Shown: positions 46,910-56,443, counted from the first letter of the stretch. The stretch is 64,000 bases of DNA from JAAZHD01 sp012510895 (GCA_050951465.1 JBMNJC010000010.1:62001-126000), one strand, 5' to 3'. Numbers and translations: made by a program. The notes: generated by a model from the letters alone, not told the origin.

Positions 46910-46931
46910 CTCTGCAGCTGCTGCAGGGCCG
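46910..46931 (+). promoter_or_regulatory. Possible S6:S18 autoregulatory leader structure
   Basis: CTCTGCAG pairs with CTGCAGGG across a three-base loop and is followed by CCG at 46929. Leaders of rpsF operons often carry a CCG-containing stem bound by the S6:S18 complex. The fit is suggestive only. Confidence 0.35.
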
Positions 46932-46956
46932 CAGTCCAGAAGGAGGTGAATTACGC

Positions 46957-47256
46957 ATGAACAGATATGAATGTCTTTATGTTATCCAGCCTAATGCGGA
47001 GGAAGAGACCGTCAAATCCTTAGTTGAAAGGTTCAGCAGCCTTATTGTCCAGGAAGACGGTAAGGTAGAAAATGTTGACGAATGGGGAAAACGCAGACTG
47101 GCATATCCGATTGATGACTTCAAAGAAGGCTACTATGTACTAATGGAGTTTTCCGCTGCATCCGATGTTCCACAGGAACTGGAGAGAAACCTCAAAATAG
47201 TCGACGATGTAATCCGTTATCTTACAGTTCGACTAGATGATAAAAAGGCGGTGTAA
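46957..47256 (+). CDS. rpsF: 30S ribosomal protein bS6
   Basis: Small-subunit ribosomal protein of the central platform, partner of bS18. It has 99 residues, standard length. The sequence NRYECLYVIQPNA at the start and the WGKRRLAYPIDDFKEGYY block near residue 43 are typical. ATG 46957 follows AGAAGGAGGTG. First gene of rpsF-ssb-rpsR, the conserved bacterial order, with three bases before ssb. Confidence 0.98.
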   Translation: MNRYECLYVIQPNAEEETVKSLVERFSSLIVQEDGKVENVDEWGKRRLAYPIDDFKEGYYVLMEFSAASDVPQELERNLKIVDDVIRYLTVRLDDKKAV

Positions 47257-47259
47257 TTT

Positions 47260-47718
47260 ATGTTAAACAAAGTTGTTCTTATCGGCCGTTTAACCAGGGA
47301 TCCGGAACTCAGATACACAGCCAGCAACATTAGTGTGACTACATTTACCCTTGCCGTTGATCGGAATTTTACCAATCAGCAGGGGGAAAGAGAAGCGGAT
47401 TTTATACCTGTTGTAACGTGGCGTTCACTGGCTGAAACCTGTGCCAAATACCTGTCCAAAGGCCGTTTGGTTGCAGTATCCGGGCGTCTGCAGGTTAGAA
47501 GCTATGAGGACAATGCTGGTCAGAGGCGCTATGTGACAGAAGTAGTAGCAGATGAAGTTCAGTTCCTTGAGAGGAATCCTAATATTAACCAGTCAGGTCA
47601 GGGTCAGCAGCCGCATCCGGGAGCACCTGCGGTTTCGCCGGCAGCACCGGACAGCAGCGGTATGGATGATCCCCTATTCGACCCAATTGATGAAGATGAC
47701 GATGATCTTCCATTCTAA
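47260..47718 (+). CDS. ssb: Single-stranded DNA-binding protein
   Basis: Replication and repair protein, 152 residues. The OB fold occupies residues 1-105 (LNKVVLIGRLTRDPELRYT and FIPVVTWRSLAETCAKYL). A disordered Gln/Pro/Gly linker follows, then the acidic protein-interaction tip DEDDDDLPF. ATG 47260 starts three bases after rpsF. Full length and intact. Confidence 0.98.
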   Translation: MLNKVVLIGRLTRDPELRYTASNISVTTFTLAVDRNFTNQQGEREADFIPVVTWRSLAETCAKYLSKGRLVAVSGRLQVRSYEDNAGQRRYVTEVVADEVQFLERNPNINQSGQGQQPHPGAPAVSPAAPDSSGMDDPLFDPIDEDDDDLPF

Positions 47719-47739
47719 GCAGACAGGAGGGATAAGAAG

Positions 47740-47988
47740 ATGTCAGAAAGTGCAAAGAAGCCGCAGCGGGCAGGAAGAAGACCCCGTAAACGTGTATGTG
47801 CTTTTTGTATAGATAAAATTGAATATGTGGATTATAAAGATGTAACCAGATTGAGAAAGTACATCACAGACAGGGGCAAAATTTTGCCCAGAAGAGTTTC
47901 CGGCAACTGCGCCAAGCATCAGAGGCGGGTAACGGAAGCTATAAAAAGAGCAAGGCATGTTGCATTACTGCCTTATACAGCTGATTAA
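47740..47988 (+). CDS. rpsR: 30S ribosomal protein bS18
   Basis: Small-subunit ribosomal protein, 82 residues, partner of bS6. A basic N-terminus (RAGRRPRKRVCAFC) leads into the conserved core YKDVTRLRKYITDRGKILPR. Two cysteines (CAFC) near residue 22 mark the zinc-containing form. ATG 47740 follows AGGAGGG. Last gene of its operon, closed by a terminator. Confidence 0.98.
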   Translation: MSESAKKPQRAGRRPRKRVCAFCIDKIEYVDYKDVTRLRKYITDRGKILPRRVSGNCAKHQRRVTEAIKRARHVALLPYTAD

Positions 47989-47990
47989 GC

Positions 47991-48023
47991 AAAAAGCCGT
48001 TCCGTCATGGAGCGGTTTTTTTC
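47991..48023 (+). terminator. Terminator after rpsR
   Basis: GCCGTTCC and GGAGCGGT arms around GTCAT, followed by seven T. Confidence 0.9.
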
Positions 48024-48150
48024 TGTTTGTACAATCTGTTTCCCTTTATTGCGGTGGTGTCGAAATCTTGGAAGGATTGCTGCATTGACAAAGAACACCT
48101 ATACATATAAAATTGGTTTCATAAAGGAGAAGGTGGAGGAATATACGAAT

Positions 48151-48990
48151 ATGCAAAAAATAGGGTACTTGGGTCCTTCCGGAACCTTCACCGAGGAAGC
48201 GGCTCTGACTGTTAAAGAAAGTTATCCCGGAGAAATTTTTGGGTTCAGAGATATACCGGAACTGATATTAGCGGTTCAAAACGGAGATATAGATTCTGCG
48301 GTGGTGCCGATAGAAAATGTTATTGAAGGAACGGTTAACCTGACCGTAGATATGCTGGCACATGAAGTTGATCTTCAGATTATAGCAGAAAGAACCATTC
48401 CCATTCATCAATGTCTTGTAGCAAAGCCAGGTGTCAATAAAGAAGATATTATCGAAATTATATCTCATCCTCAAGCGCTTGCACAATGCAGACGCTTTTT
48501 GACGGCTAACTTTCCCGATGTGCCGACTGCATCCATAAGCAGTACTGCAGCCGGTGCGAAAAAGGTAAGGGACAGCCATCTTCCCCTGGCAGCCATTGCA
48601 AATAAGAGAGCGGCACAGTTATTCGGGCTTAGAATACTGGCAGAGAATATAGAAGACTATATTAATAACTGCACCCGCTTTGTGTTATTATCCCGCTGCA
48701 GCGCTTTACCGACAGGGGAGGATAAGACGTCCATTGTGTTTTCTGTCAGCGATGAACCGGGAAGCTTGCTAAGGGCACTTGAAATTTTCGCGCAGCGGAA
48801 TATAAACCTGACCCGCATTGAGTCCCGGCCTATGCGCACTCGTATGGGGCAGTACCTGTTCTTTGTTGATTTTGAAGGCCACTGCCAGGACAAAAAGGTT
48901 TCCGATGCACTGGCGTCGGTCAGGGCAATAAGTACTTTTTATAAACATCTTGGGTCCTATCCTGTTATAAAAGATGAAAAACAGGTTTAG
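48151..48990 (+). CDS. pheA: Prephenate dehydratase with ACT domain
   Basis: Converts prephenate to phenylpyruvate in phenylalanine synthesis. It has 279 residues and is monofunctional (no chorismate mutase domain). The dehydratase part (1-185) has YLGPSGTFTEEAA at the start and the catalytic TRF in NNCTRFVLLS near 175. The ACT domain (about 195-275) has EPGSLLRALEIFA and the ESRP motif for phenylalanine feedback. ATG 48151 is behind GGTGGAGG; the frame is open further upstream through the rpsR terminator, which is not coding. Confidence 0.95.
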   Translation: MQKIGYLGPSGTFTEEAALTVKESYPGEIFGFRDIPELILAVQNGDIDSAVVPIENVIEGTVNLTVDMLAHEVDLQIIAERTIPIHQCLVAKPGVNKEDIIEIISHPQALAQCRRFLTANFPDVPTASISSTAAGAKKVRDSHLPLAAIANKRAAQLFGLRILAENIEDYINNCTRFVLLSRCSALPTGEDKTSIVFSVSDEPGSLLRALEIFAQRNINLTRIESRPMRTRMGQYLFFVDFEGHCQDKKVSDALASVRAISTFYKHLGSYPVIKDEKQV

Positions 48991-49029
48991 GCCGGTTTAT
49001 TAAAGGAAAAATCAAATAAGAGGTGTAGG

Positions 49030-49824
49030 ATGAATTTTTTGCAAACTATTATGGCAATTCTTTTTTTTATTGTACCTGTCATTATGATAGCAGGCTTAAT
49101 GAAGAGGTTTGGACAAAAGTTGGATTTTTATGAAAATATAATGACGTCCACATTCAGCGTTCTGATTTCTGCAATCCTCTACCTGCTGCTTTACAGGTGG
49201 GTAAGCGGCCGGTCGGCTTTTGACGTATTATGGGACGGCATCAGATCTCTTTTTGTTAATGATGCCGTTAATACTGATCGGATACTCAGCGTATATCATC
49301 AATGGGGATTTTTTGAGAATTTTACAACTGCCGAACAACTGGCGGATTTTATGATAAGTCAGTTGAAGCAGACAGTGCCGGCTGTAATTATACTCTGGTC
49401 ACTCATATACGGTATAGTACTGTTTCTGATAATTCGGTTTGTCATGAAAAAACTCGGTCTGGCTGTTCCGGTTGTCCGGCCTTTTGAATACTGGGCTCTT
49501 CCTAAAGGGATGGCCCTCGGCCTCCTTGTTCTTCTCCTGGTTTCCTTCTTTGGAGCGGGGCTTGGCATTAAGAATTTTGAGATAGTGCAGATTACCATTA
49601 CCGCTTTAATATCTTTTCTCTTTACAATAGTAGGTTTGTCGGTTATCTGGTATTTTCTCAAGGCAGGCAATATTCCGGCTGTGCTGCGCTGGATTATCAT
49701 AATCCTGATATACTTGTTCTTTGGCTTTGTTGTGCCTATACTTGGGCTTTTGGATCAATTATTCCATATGAGGATGAACTACAGAAACAAATTTTTATTT
49801 AAGAATGGAAGTAATCGATCATGA
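49030..49824 (+). CDS. DUF2232 (YybS-like) membrane protein
   Basis: Integral membrane protein, 264 residues, with about seven predicted helices, for example ILFFIVPVIMIAGLM, VLISAILYLLLY, VIILWSLIYGIVLFLII, and two more near the C-terminus. It belongs to the DUF2232/YybS family that regularly precedes gdpP in Firmicutes. Its biochemical role is unknown. ATG 49030 follows AGAGGTGTAGG. It overlaps gdpP by four bases (ATGA), so the two are translationally coupled. Confidence 0.87.
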   Translation: MNFLQTIMAILFFIVPVIMIAGLMKRFGQKLDFYENIMTSTFSVLISAILYLLLYRWVSGRSAFDVLWDGIRSLFVNDAVNTDRILSVYHQWGFFENFTTAEQLADFMISQLKQTVPAVIILWSLIYGIVLFLIIRFVMKKLGLAVPVVRPFEYWALPKGMALGLLVLLLVSFFGAGLGIKNFEIVQITITALISFLFTIVGLSVIWYFLKAGNIPAVLRWIIIILIYLFFGFVVPILGLLDQLFHMRMNYRNKFLFKNGSNRS

Positions 49825-51818
49825 AAAAGCATTTATCTAAGTGGAGGTTCCCCGAGACAAAGATTTATCTGGCCATAATCCTGTTTTTTGCAATCATTCT
49901 CCTTCAGTTTGATTATTGGATCGGCGGAATGGCCTTTGTTGTTTTCCTCATCCTCCTGTTCTATAATTATAAGATGTCAGATCAGCGGAAGGAAGAATGG
50001 ACCCGTTATCTGGAAAGTCTATCCGAGGATATTGACTGGGCTACAAAGAATGCTGTTCTCAGCATCCCTATGCCCCTGGTGGTTATAGATCCTGAGGGAA
50101 CCATAACCTGGTACAATCCTCAGTTCGGCAGGTTGTTTGATGGGGAAAAGCTGCTTGACCGCAGTATCAAGAAATTTGTACCGGACTTTCCCCTTTCCCG
50201 CTTGGATAAAGATAAGGAATTTACTTCCCAAGAGCTGTTTTTTAGTGATAAATGGTATAGGCTCACCTGGACACCTGTTCGTACAGGGTCGGGAAGCCGC
50301 AGGAACAAAGTGATTTTCATTGTTTACTGGCAGGATATTACGGAGGAGCAACGGATTAAGGCTCTTTATCAGGCCAGGAAAATTGTAATTGCACATATCG
50401 TAGTGGACAATTACGACGAGGTGCTTGCCAATACGGAAAGCACCAAAAGGCCTGCGGTACAGGCAGAGATTGAGTCCCGGATTGCTCATTGGGCAAGCGG
50501 AATTCATGCCGGATGGATTAAATATGAACGGGATAAATATATGGCAGTTTTCGAAGAACAGGAACTGGCCGGATTAAGACAGAAGAAATTCGAGCTTTTG
50601 GACCAGGTCCGCGATATAAAGGCAGGCAATACCATTCCCGTCACCCTCAGCATAGGTGTGGGCTATGACGCGGAAACCCCCGCCCTTATTAACAGCAGCG
50701 CCCTTTCTGCTATGGAGCTTGCTCTGGGAAGAGGCGGCGATCAAGCTGTGGTCAAGCAGGGAACCAAGTTGTATTTTTACGGCGGCCGAAGCCAGGGAGT
50801 GGAAAAACGGACCAAGGTAAAATCCCGGGTCATTGCCAATGCCCTCAGGGAACTTATGGAGCAGTCTGATAAAGTGCTGATAATGAGCCACGAGGATCCG
50901 GATTTGGATTCTATTGGTTCAGCACTTGGGATTTACCGCTGTGCAAGGTTTATAGGAAAGAATGCCCGGATTGTGCTTGACAAGTCCAATGCTTCAGTAG
51001 ATTCCCTTATTAAAAGGCTGGAAGCAGAGGAGATTTATGAAGGACTTTTCATCCGCAGGGATGATGCACTCGACCGCATCGATAAGGATACGCTGCTGGT
51101 AGTGGTCGATACACACCGGCCCAGCTTTACTGAAGCCCCTGAGCTTCTTGAACGGGCAGAACGCATAGTGGTATTCGATCATCACAGAAGGGGTGCGGAA
51201 TCCATAGAAAATGCCACCCTTACTTATCTGGAGCCATTTGCTTCCTCAGCCAGCGAACTCATTACGGAAATAGTGCAGTATTTTGACGACAGGATACGCT
51301 TGGAGCCTTTGGAGGCCGATGCCCTGCTGGCCGGTATTACAATGGACACAAAAAACTTTATTTTCAAAACCGGTGTGCGTACTTTCGAAGCTGCTTCCTA
51401 TCTGAGAAGGGCAGGGGCTGATCCTACAGCGGTGCGTCAACTATTCCAGGACGACATGGAGACGTTTTCGAGCAGGGCGGAAACAATCAGCAATGCACGG
51501 CTTATATTTCCGGGTGTTGCCATTTCCCAATGTCCCCCTGATACCAAGCATCCGCAGCTTATTGCAGCCCAGGCTGCTGACACCCTGCTTAATATAAAGG
51601 GCATCCATTCATCGGTGGTGCTCTGCTCCACATCTGAGGGAGTTATGATAAGCGGCAGGTCCCTTGGAAATCTTAACATGCAGGTGATCCTGGAAAAACT
51701 GGGAGGCGGGGGACACTTGACCATGGCAGGTGCCCAGCTGCATAATATTACCATGGAGGAAGCAGAAAAAATGGTTATCCAGGCCATAGAAGAATACTTA
51801 GAAGGAGGAAATAAATAA
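49821..51818 (+). CDS. gdpP: Cyclic-di-AMP phosphodiesterase GdpP
   Basis: Membrane-bound enzyme that hydrolyses c-di-AMP, controlling cell-wall and potassium balance. It has 665 residues. Two N-terminal helices (15-55), a PAS domain (about 70-165), a degenerate GGDEF domain (175-305), then the DHH domain with EDPDLDSIGSALG near 357, VVDTHRP near 430 and FDHHRRG near 452, and the DHHA1 domain with GGGGHLTMAGA near 628. ATG 49821 overlaps the DUF2232 gene by four bases. All catalytic residues are present. Confidence 0.95.
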   Translation: MKKHLSKWRFPETKIYLAIILFFAIILLQFDYWIGGMAFVVFLILLFYNYKMSDQRKEEWTRYLESLSEDIDWATKNAVLSIPMPLVVIDPEGTITWYNPQFGRLFDGEKLLDRSIKKFVPDFPLSRLDKDKEFTSQELFFSDKWYRLTWTPVRTGSGSRRNKVIFIVYWQDITEEQRIKALYQARKIVIAHIVVDNYDEVLANTESTKRPAVQAEIESRIAHWASGIHAGWIKYERDKYMAVFEEQELAGLRQKKFELLDQVRDIKAGNTIPVTLSIGVGYDAETPALINSSALSAMELALGRGGDQAVVKQGTKLYFYGGRSQGVEKRTKVKSRVIANALRELMEQSDKVLIMSHEDPDLDSIGSALGIYRCARFIGKNARIVLDKSNASVDSLIKRLEAEEIYEGLFIRRDDALDRIDKDTLLVVVDTHRPSFTEAPELLERAERIVVFDHHRRGAESIENATLTYLEPFASSASELITEIVQYFDDRIRLEPLEADALLAGITMDTKNFIFKTGVRTFEAASYLRRAGADPTAVRQLFQDDMETFSSRAETISNARLIFPGVAISQCPPDTKHPQLIAAQAADTLLNIKGIHSSVVLCSTSEGVMISGRSLGNLNMQVILEKLGGGGHLTMAGAQLHNITMEEAEKMVIQAIEEYLEGGNK

Positions 51819-52264
51819 TGAAGGTTATATTATTGGAAGATGTTAAGGGCCACGGAGTTAAAGGCGATGTTGTAAATGTGAAGGACGGATATGCACGGAA
51901 TTTTCTATTTCCCAGAAATCTGGCAGTTGAGGCTACACCTGAAAATCTGAATAATCTGGAGAAGAAAAAGGCGGCACTTGAGAAGAAAAAAGCACAGGAA
52001 ATGGAGGAAGCTAAGAAGCTGGCTGAAACCATATCTCAGGTTGAAGTTGTAGTTAAGGCCAGGAGCGGTGAAAACGGGAAATTGTTCGGCTCCGTAACAA
52101 ACGCTGAAATTGCTGATATCTTGCAGAAAACCCATAATATAAAGATAGACAAAAAGAAAATTGTGCTGCCTGATCCCATACGCAACCTGGGAGACTATCA
52201 GCTTGAGGTTAAGGTATATCCGGAAGTAACAGCAAATCTTAAGGTTAAGGTTGTAGAGGAATAG
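51818..52264 (+). CDS. rplI: 50S ribosomal protein bL9
   Basis: Large-subunit ribosomal protein, 148 residues. The N-terminal RNA-binding domain reads KVILLEDVKGHGVKGD with VNVKDGYARNFLFP, followed by a long lysine/glutamate helix (about 45-75) and a C-terminal domain with GKLFGSVTNAEIAD near 88. It overlaps gdpP by one base (TAATG), and AGGAGG lies in the gdpP end. Standard order with dnaB next. Confidence 0.98.
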   Translation: MKVILLEDVKGHGVKGDVVNVKDGYARNFLFPRNLAVEATPENLNNLEKKKAALEKKKAQEMEEAKKLAETISQVEVVVKARSGENGKLFGSVTNAEIADILQKTHNIKIDKKKIVLPDPIRNLGDYQLEVKVYPEVTANLKVKVVEE

Positions 52265-52310
52265 GTTACAGGAAAAACGCAGGAGAAGAGCAAAAGGGGG
52301 GGACTCAATC

Positions 52311-53657
52311 ATGGATTCTATAGAACTTGCACAGCGTATTCCACCCCACAGCTTGGAGGCGGAGCAGTCGGTGCTTGGATCCATGCTGCTTGATAAGGAA
52401 GCAGTGGCAGCAGCATCCGAGGTTTTGGAAGGCAATGATTTTTATTTAGATGCCCATAAAGAAATATATGAGGCAATGCTGGATGTATATGAACAGGGAA
52501 AACCGGTAGATTTGGTTACACTTGCCGAGGCGCTCAGGCAGAGGGGAACTTTGGAGGCGGCAGGCGGTGGGACCTATATTTCGGATCTGTCCATGGCCGT
52601 ACCCAGTACGGCAAATGTCCGGTATTATATCCGCATTGTTGAAGAAAAGTCCATACTGCGCAAGCTTATTGAAGCATCAAATGAAATTATCAGGGAAAGC
52701 TATGAGGCCGCAGAGGACCTGGATATAATAATTGATCATGTAGAAAAGAAGATATTTGATATAACTCAGAAGAAAAACCATCAGTCCTTTGAATCCATTA
52801 AAACTATATTGCTGGAAACTTATGCCAAGATTGAGGAACTGACCAAGAACAAGGGTAAGATTGTAGGAGTCCCAACAGGTTTCCGGGATTTTGATCTCAG
52901 GACTTCAGGGCTCAACCCTTCCGATTTTATATTAATAGCAGCCAGGCCGTCCATGGGAAAAACCAGTTTTGCCATTAATATAGCACAGAATGCAGCGGTT
53001 AGGTACAATATACCGGTGGCCATTTTCAGTCTGGAGATGTCCAAGGAACAGCTGGCCCAGCGTATGCTCAGCAGTGAAGCCAATATAGAATTGCAGAAAA
53101 TCCGTACGGGAGACTTAACGGATGAAGACTGGATCAAGCTGGTGCGTGCTGCAACCCCCTTGTCCCAGGCTCCTATATTTATAGATGACACTCCCGGAAT
53201 TACGGTCATGGAGGTCAGGTCCAAGGCCAGAAGGCTTAAAATGGAGCATAATATCGGTTTGATTGTGATAGATTATCTTCAGCTCATGTCCGGCAGGGGT
53301 AGGGCAGAATCCCGCCAGCAGGAAGTATCAGAGATTTCCCGGTCTCTAAAGGCGCTTGCAAGAGAGCTGGACCTGCCTGTGGTTGCTCTTTCCCAGCTGA
53401 GCCGGGGCCCGGAATCCAGACAGGATCACCGTCCTATGCTCAGTGACCTTAGGGAATCCGGAGCCATTGAGCAGGATGCCGATCTGGTTGTTTTCCTGTA
53501 CAGGGATGAATACTATAATCCGGATACGGAAAAGAAGAATATTGCTGAGGCCATTATCGCTAAACAAAGAAACGGCCCTACCGGTACGGTAGAGCTGATT
53601 TGGCTGGGTCAATTTACTAAGTTTGCAAGTTATGAAAGGAACCGTGAGGAATATTAG
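52311..53657 (+). CDS. dnaB: Replicative DNA helicase DnaB
   Basis: Hexameric helicase of the replication fork (called DnaC in Bacillus subtilis). It has 448 residues. The N-terminal helical domain has RIPPHSLEAEQSVLGSMLL. The RecA domain has Walker A ARPSMGKTSFA near 207, EMSKEQLAQRM near 242, Walker B VIDYLQLMSG near 321, and the RESGAIEQDADLV block near 383. ATG 52311 follows AAAGGGGGG. There is no intein. The last codons form the left arm of its own terminator. Confidence 0.98.
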   Translation: MDSIELAQRIPPHSLEAEQSVLGSMLLDKEAVAAASEVLEGNDFYLDAHKEIYEAMLDVYEQGKPVDLVTLAEALRQRGTLEAAGGGTYISDLSMAVPSTANVRYYIRIVEEKSILRKLIEASNEIIRESYEAAEDLDIIIDHVEKKIFDITQKKNHQSFESIKTILLETYAKIEELTKNKGKIVGVPTGFRDFDLRTSGLNPSDFILIAARPSMGKTSFAINIAQNAAVRYNIPVAIFSLEMSKEQLAQRMLSSEANIELQKIRTGDLTDEDWIKLVRAATPLSQAPIFIDDTPGITVMEVRSKARRLKMEHNIGLIVIDYLQLMSGRGRAESRQQEVSEISRSLKALARELDLPVVALSQLSRGPESRQDHRPMLSDLRESGAIEQDADLVVFLYRDEYYNPDTEKKNIAEAIIAKQRNGPTGTVELIWLGQFTKFASYERNREEY

Positions 53658-53669
53658 GTTCCTTTTTTA
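53635..53669 (+). terminator. Terminator overlapping the 3' end of dnaB
   Basis: AAAGGAACC (53635-53643) and GGTTCCTTT (53657-53665) pair over nine bases and run into a T-run. The left arm lies within the last codons of dnaB. Confidence 0.85.
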
Positions 53670-53672
53670 TAT

Positions 53673-54740
53673 TCATTTATTTTCAGGAAGGGCGGCCCGC
53701 AGGCGGATATCCTGCCCTGAAAAACGGAATATCATGGTGTTTCGGGTATCAAACAGTCTGGAGGTTACCCTGTCTGAATAATAGGATTTAAGATCGGACA
53801 GGGAAAGATTGGTGGATAAGAAGGTGTGTTTTTTCTTCAAATACCGTTCGTTCAGTATATTGAACAGCTCTTCGGCAGTGAAATTATTGCGCCGGGTCTC
53901 AGTGCCCAAATCATCAATAATAAGGACATCCACCTCAAAAATACGTTCCTTCATAAATGAAACATCTTCAGGAGAATCAGCCCATATGCTGCGGAACAGG
54001 TGCTCAAAAAGGTTGTAGGAAGTGACTTTCATTACCGTGTGGCCTTTATCAAGCAGAGCTTTTGCCAGGCAGTTAAGCAGGAAGGTCTTTCCAAGGCCTG
54101 TTTTGCCGGTGAATAATATATTTTTTTTTGGGTTATTCGGGAACTCTTCCTGGTAATTCCAAAAGACAGATTTAAGCTGAAGCATATACTCCCTCTGGGT
54201 CATTTTGCTTCCCCTTATGGGTGTGTCAGGGAATACATCTGCATTAAAGGTGTTGAAGTTTTCCCTTTCCACATCGGAGAGTTCAGCAAATTTGTAAGAT
54301 CTTTCAACAAGGCGCTGAATCAGGCAGCTGCATTTTTCTTTAATAAGTTCCCCAACATAACCGGTATCCCGGCAGAGCCGGCATCTGTAGCGCATAGTCA
54401 GATAATCTGCCGGGTATCCGTTCTTTACAAGCAGTTCAGCTTCCTTCTTTTTCACTTCCTGCAGATTATCTATTTCAGGGATTATATCTTTATCATTATC
54501 AGCTTCTTTTTCTTTTCCCTGCATATCATTCCCGCCGGCGTATCCACCGCCGGCTGCTTCAGAATTTAAAATCAGTTCCCGTGCTTTTTGAGCAAAAGAA
54601 GTTACCAGAGAATTACGAAGCCTGGCAAGCTCAGGAATAGCTTTCATAACTTCAGCTTCCCGCTGAATCAGGGATTCTCTTTCTCTGATTCGATAAGCAT
54701 CGTATTCCTTTAGAATCTCATTTAATAATGAATCTTTCAT
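53673..54740 (-). CDS. DnaC/IstB-like AAA+ ATPase (helicase loader)
   Basis: Putative loader that places DnaB on DNA, like DnaC of E. coli and DnaI of Bacillus. It has 355 residues. The N-terminal half is helical, with a zinc-type Cys cluster near residue 120 (CRLCRDTGYVG and CSC). The AAA+ part has Walker A FTGKTGLGKTF near 210 and Walker B VLIIDDLGTE near 272. ATG 54740 is on the minus strand, convergent with dnaB. It is 35 bases downstream of the dnaD-like gene and shares its transcript. Whether the loader is essential cannot be seen. Confidence 0.88.
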   Translation of the reverse strand: MKDSLLNEILKEYDAYRIRERESLIQREAEVMKAIPELARLRNSLVTSFAQKARELILNSEAAGGGYAGGNDMQGKEKEADNDKDIIPEIDNLQEVKKKEAELLVKNGYPADYLTMRYRCRLCRDTGYVGELIKEKCSCLIQRLVERSYKFAELSDVERENFNTFNADVFPDTPIRGSKMTQREYMLQLKSVFWNYQEEFPNNPKKNILFTGKTGLGKTFLLNCLAKALLDKGHTVMKVTSYNLFEHLFRSIWADSPEDVSFMKERIFEVDVLIIDDLGTETRRNNFTAEELFNILNERYLKKKHTFLSTNLSLSDLKSYYSDRVTSRLFDTRNTMIFRFSGQDIRLRAALPENK

Positions 54741-54775
54741 TTCACTTACCCAATCCTATACTATTGAATTTTTCT

Positions 54776-56293
54776 TTAGTCCAGGTTTTCAAACAGGTTC
54801 TCTAAATCTTCCTCTGTATAGGTATGCTGGGGGAATTTGGTAAAGTCGAGCTCCTTATTTAATCCCTTTTCGCTTTTTCCGGGGCCTTGAGCATTTTTCA
54901 GCATCTCACGGGCTGCAAGGTGGCGCTCCCGGTCCTCCTTGCCGGCTTTTACCGTATTAATGCCTTTGGCATGCCAGGCAGAGAGTATTTTATTCATGTA
55001 AGTTACTTTATCTTTTGCCAGAACGGAATACTCGGCTGCCAGCAATATAACCTCAAAGGGCAGGTTCCAGGTTTCAGCCCATTTTTTATAGAGTTTTCTG
55101 TCAGTCAGGGTAATTTCTCTGGCTTCACCTGCCCTGTCCAGCACTGCCTTAATTTCATAGTCCATGGTTTTTTCCCTTGCCAGATATTCCTGGACCTCCG
55201 CAGCAGTGAAAAGTTTGAGATCAGCCCATTCTTCCAAAAGATTATCCAAATGTTCGAAAGTGGTTTTCTTCTTTTTGACACATTCCTTACAGGCCAGAAT
55301 AATGACGTCATGAACCAGACCAAGCTTGTCCTTCCATTCTTTGTACATGTTCAGGTGAACCGGTGTCGGAACATTGTCTTTATAACCCATTTCAAAGTAC
55401 AGCTCTTTGATCCGAGAGTAGATGTCATCCTGCCTTTCAAGATGCCTCTTCACATCTTCGGGGGTGATGACATTTCTTTTATACATATTTTCAAGCACCT
55501 TATCCAGATATGCGAAAGTCGGGGCCTGTATTTTTGTAGTCTCCCTGCAGGCAAACAGAATGGCGCTTAAGTTGAAACCCCAGTTGTTCCACTTTTTATA
55601 CAGCTCCAATTCAGCCTGGGAGGGGGAGCGGTGAATACCCAGATATTTGAGGACTGTGACAGTGTTCTTGAAATAGGTGTCATTAGTTTTAATATAATCT
55701 TCCGCTTTCTGCATGGTGTTTATGCCTTCCTGGGCCCAGGTATTGGCTACCTTGTCCAGGTAATTGATGTGTACCTTTTGTCCCATTCTCGACACGTAGA
55801 ACTGGCACATCATTAAGACAACTTCCATGGGAAGGTTTAATACCTCTATCCAGTCATAGACACGGAGAAATTCTTGCGGTGTCAATAAACGTGTATCAAA
55901 TATAGCCTGCAGATTCTGGTTGAAATCTTTGTATTTATATAGATTTTTTTCGCTGTCTAATCCCTTATTGTATAGAACATCTTTTATATTGAAGTATTCA
56001 ATGGAAACCTTCCCATTCTCATCTTTTTCAAAATTTAAAATGCCCTGTCTTGCCCAATAGTGGAAGGCATTTTCAATAGTTTTTACATCCATTTCCAAGG
56101 CATGGGCAAACGCAGCCATGACATTTGCCGAACTATTATGTATATAGCACTGCATGAGGCCGTAAAGATATACTTTAACAAAATCACCGGGAGCTTTAAG
56201 CATAAATTCCTGTATAAAAAGATTTTCAACAGGCGTTACATCGAATATCTTATAACTGTCTGAAAACTTGCATAATGTCATATGCATCATCAT
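54776..56293 (-). CDS. DnaD-like replication-initiation protein with four tandem modules
   Basis: Primosome-type protein, 505 residues. A winged-helix N-terminus is followed by four DnaD/DnaB2-like modules of roughly 60 residues each (about 140-205, 230-290, 313-372, 400-455). Each module contains a variant of YKKW...LAC...YLDKVLENM...VITPEDVKRHL. Bacillus DnaD has only one such domain. Several ATG codons (56281-56293) follow AAAGG closely, so the exact start is uncertain. It precedes the DnaC-like gene in the same direction, as expected for a primosome operon. Confidence 0.85.
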   Translation of the reverse strand: MMMHMTLCKFSDSYKIFDVTPVENLFIQEFMLKAPGDFVKVYLYGLMQCYIHNSSANVMAAFAHALEMDVKTIENAFHYWARQGILNFEKDENGKVSIEYFNIKDVLYNKGLDSEKNLYKYKDFNQNLQAIFDTRLLTPQEFLRVYDWIEVLNLPMEVVLMMCQFYVSRMGQKVHINYLDKVANTWAQEGINTMQKAEDYIKTNDTYFKNTVTVLKYLGIHRSPSQAELELYKKWNNWGFNLSAILFACRETTKIQAPTFAYLDKVLENMYKRNVITPEDVKRHLERQDDIYSRIKELYFEMGYKDNVPTPVHLNMYKEWKDKLGLVHDVIILACKECVKKKKTTFEHLDNLLEEWADLKLFTAAEVQEYLAREKTMDYEIKAVLDRAGEAREITLTDRKLYKKWAETWNLPFEVILLAAEYSVLAKDKVTYMNKILSAWHAKGINTVKAGKEDRERHLAAREMLKNAQGPGKSEKGLNKELDFTKFPQHTYTEEDLENLFENLD

Positions 56294-56443
56294 CCTTTAA
56301 CAAAACCTAACGGCAGCTTGTACACACTTATACAATATTAATCTTATCACATCAGTAGATAAATTCAAATAGAATAAAGGTCTTGCTAAAAGCGCATAGT
56401 AAGTGTATGATAATATAAAGAGTATTTGAAGGAGGTTTTGCAA

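Noticed and set aside
48007..48150. Extended N-terminus of the prephenate dehydratase
   Set aside because: The extra 48 codons run through the rpsR terminator and have no similarity to the family; ATG 48151 gives the normal start.
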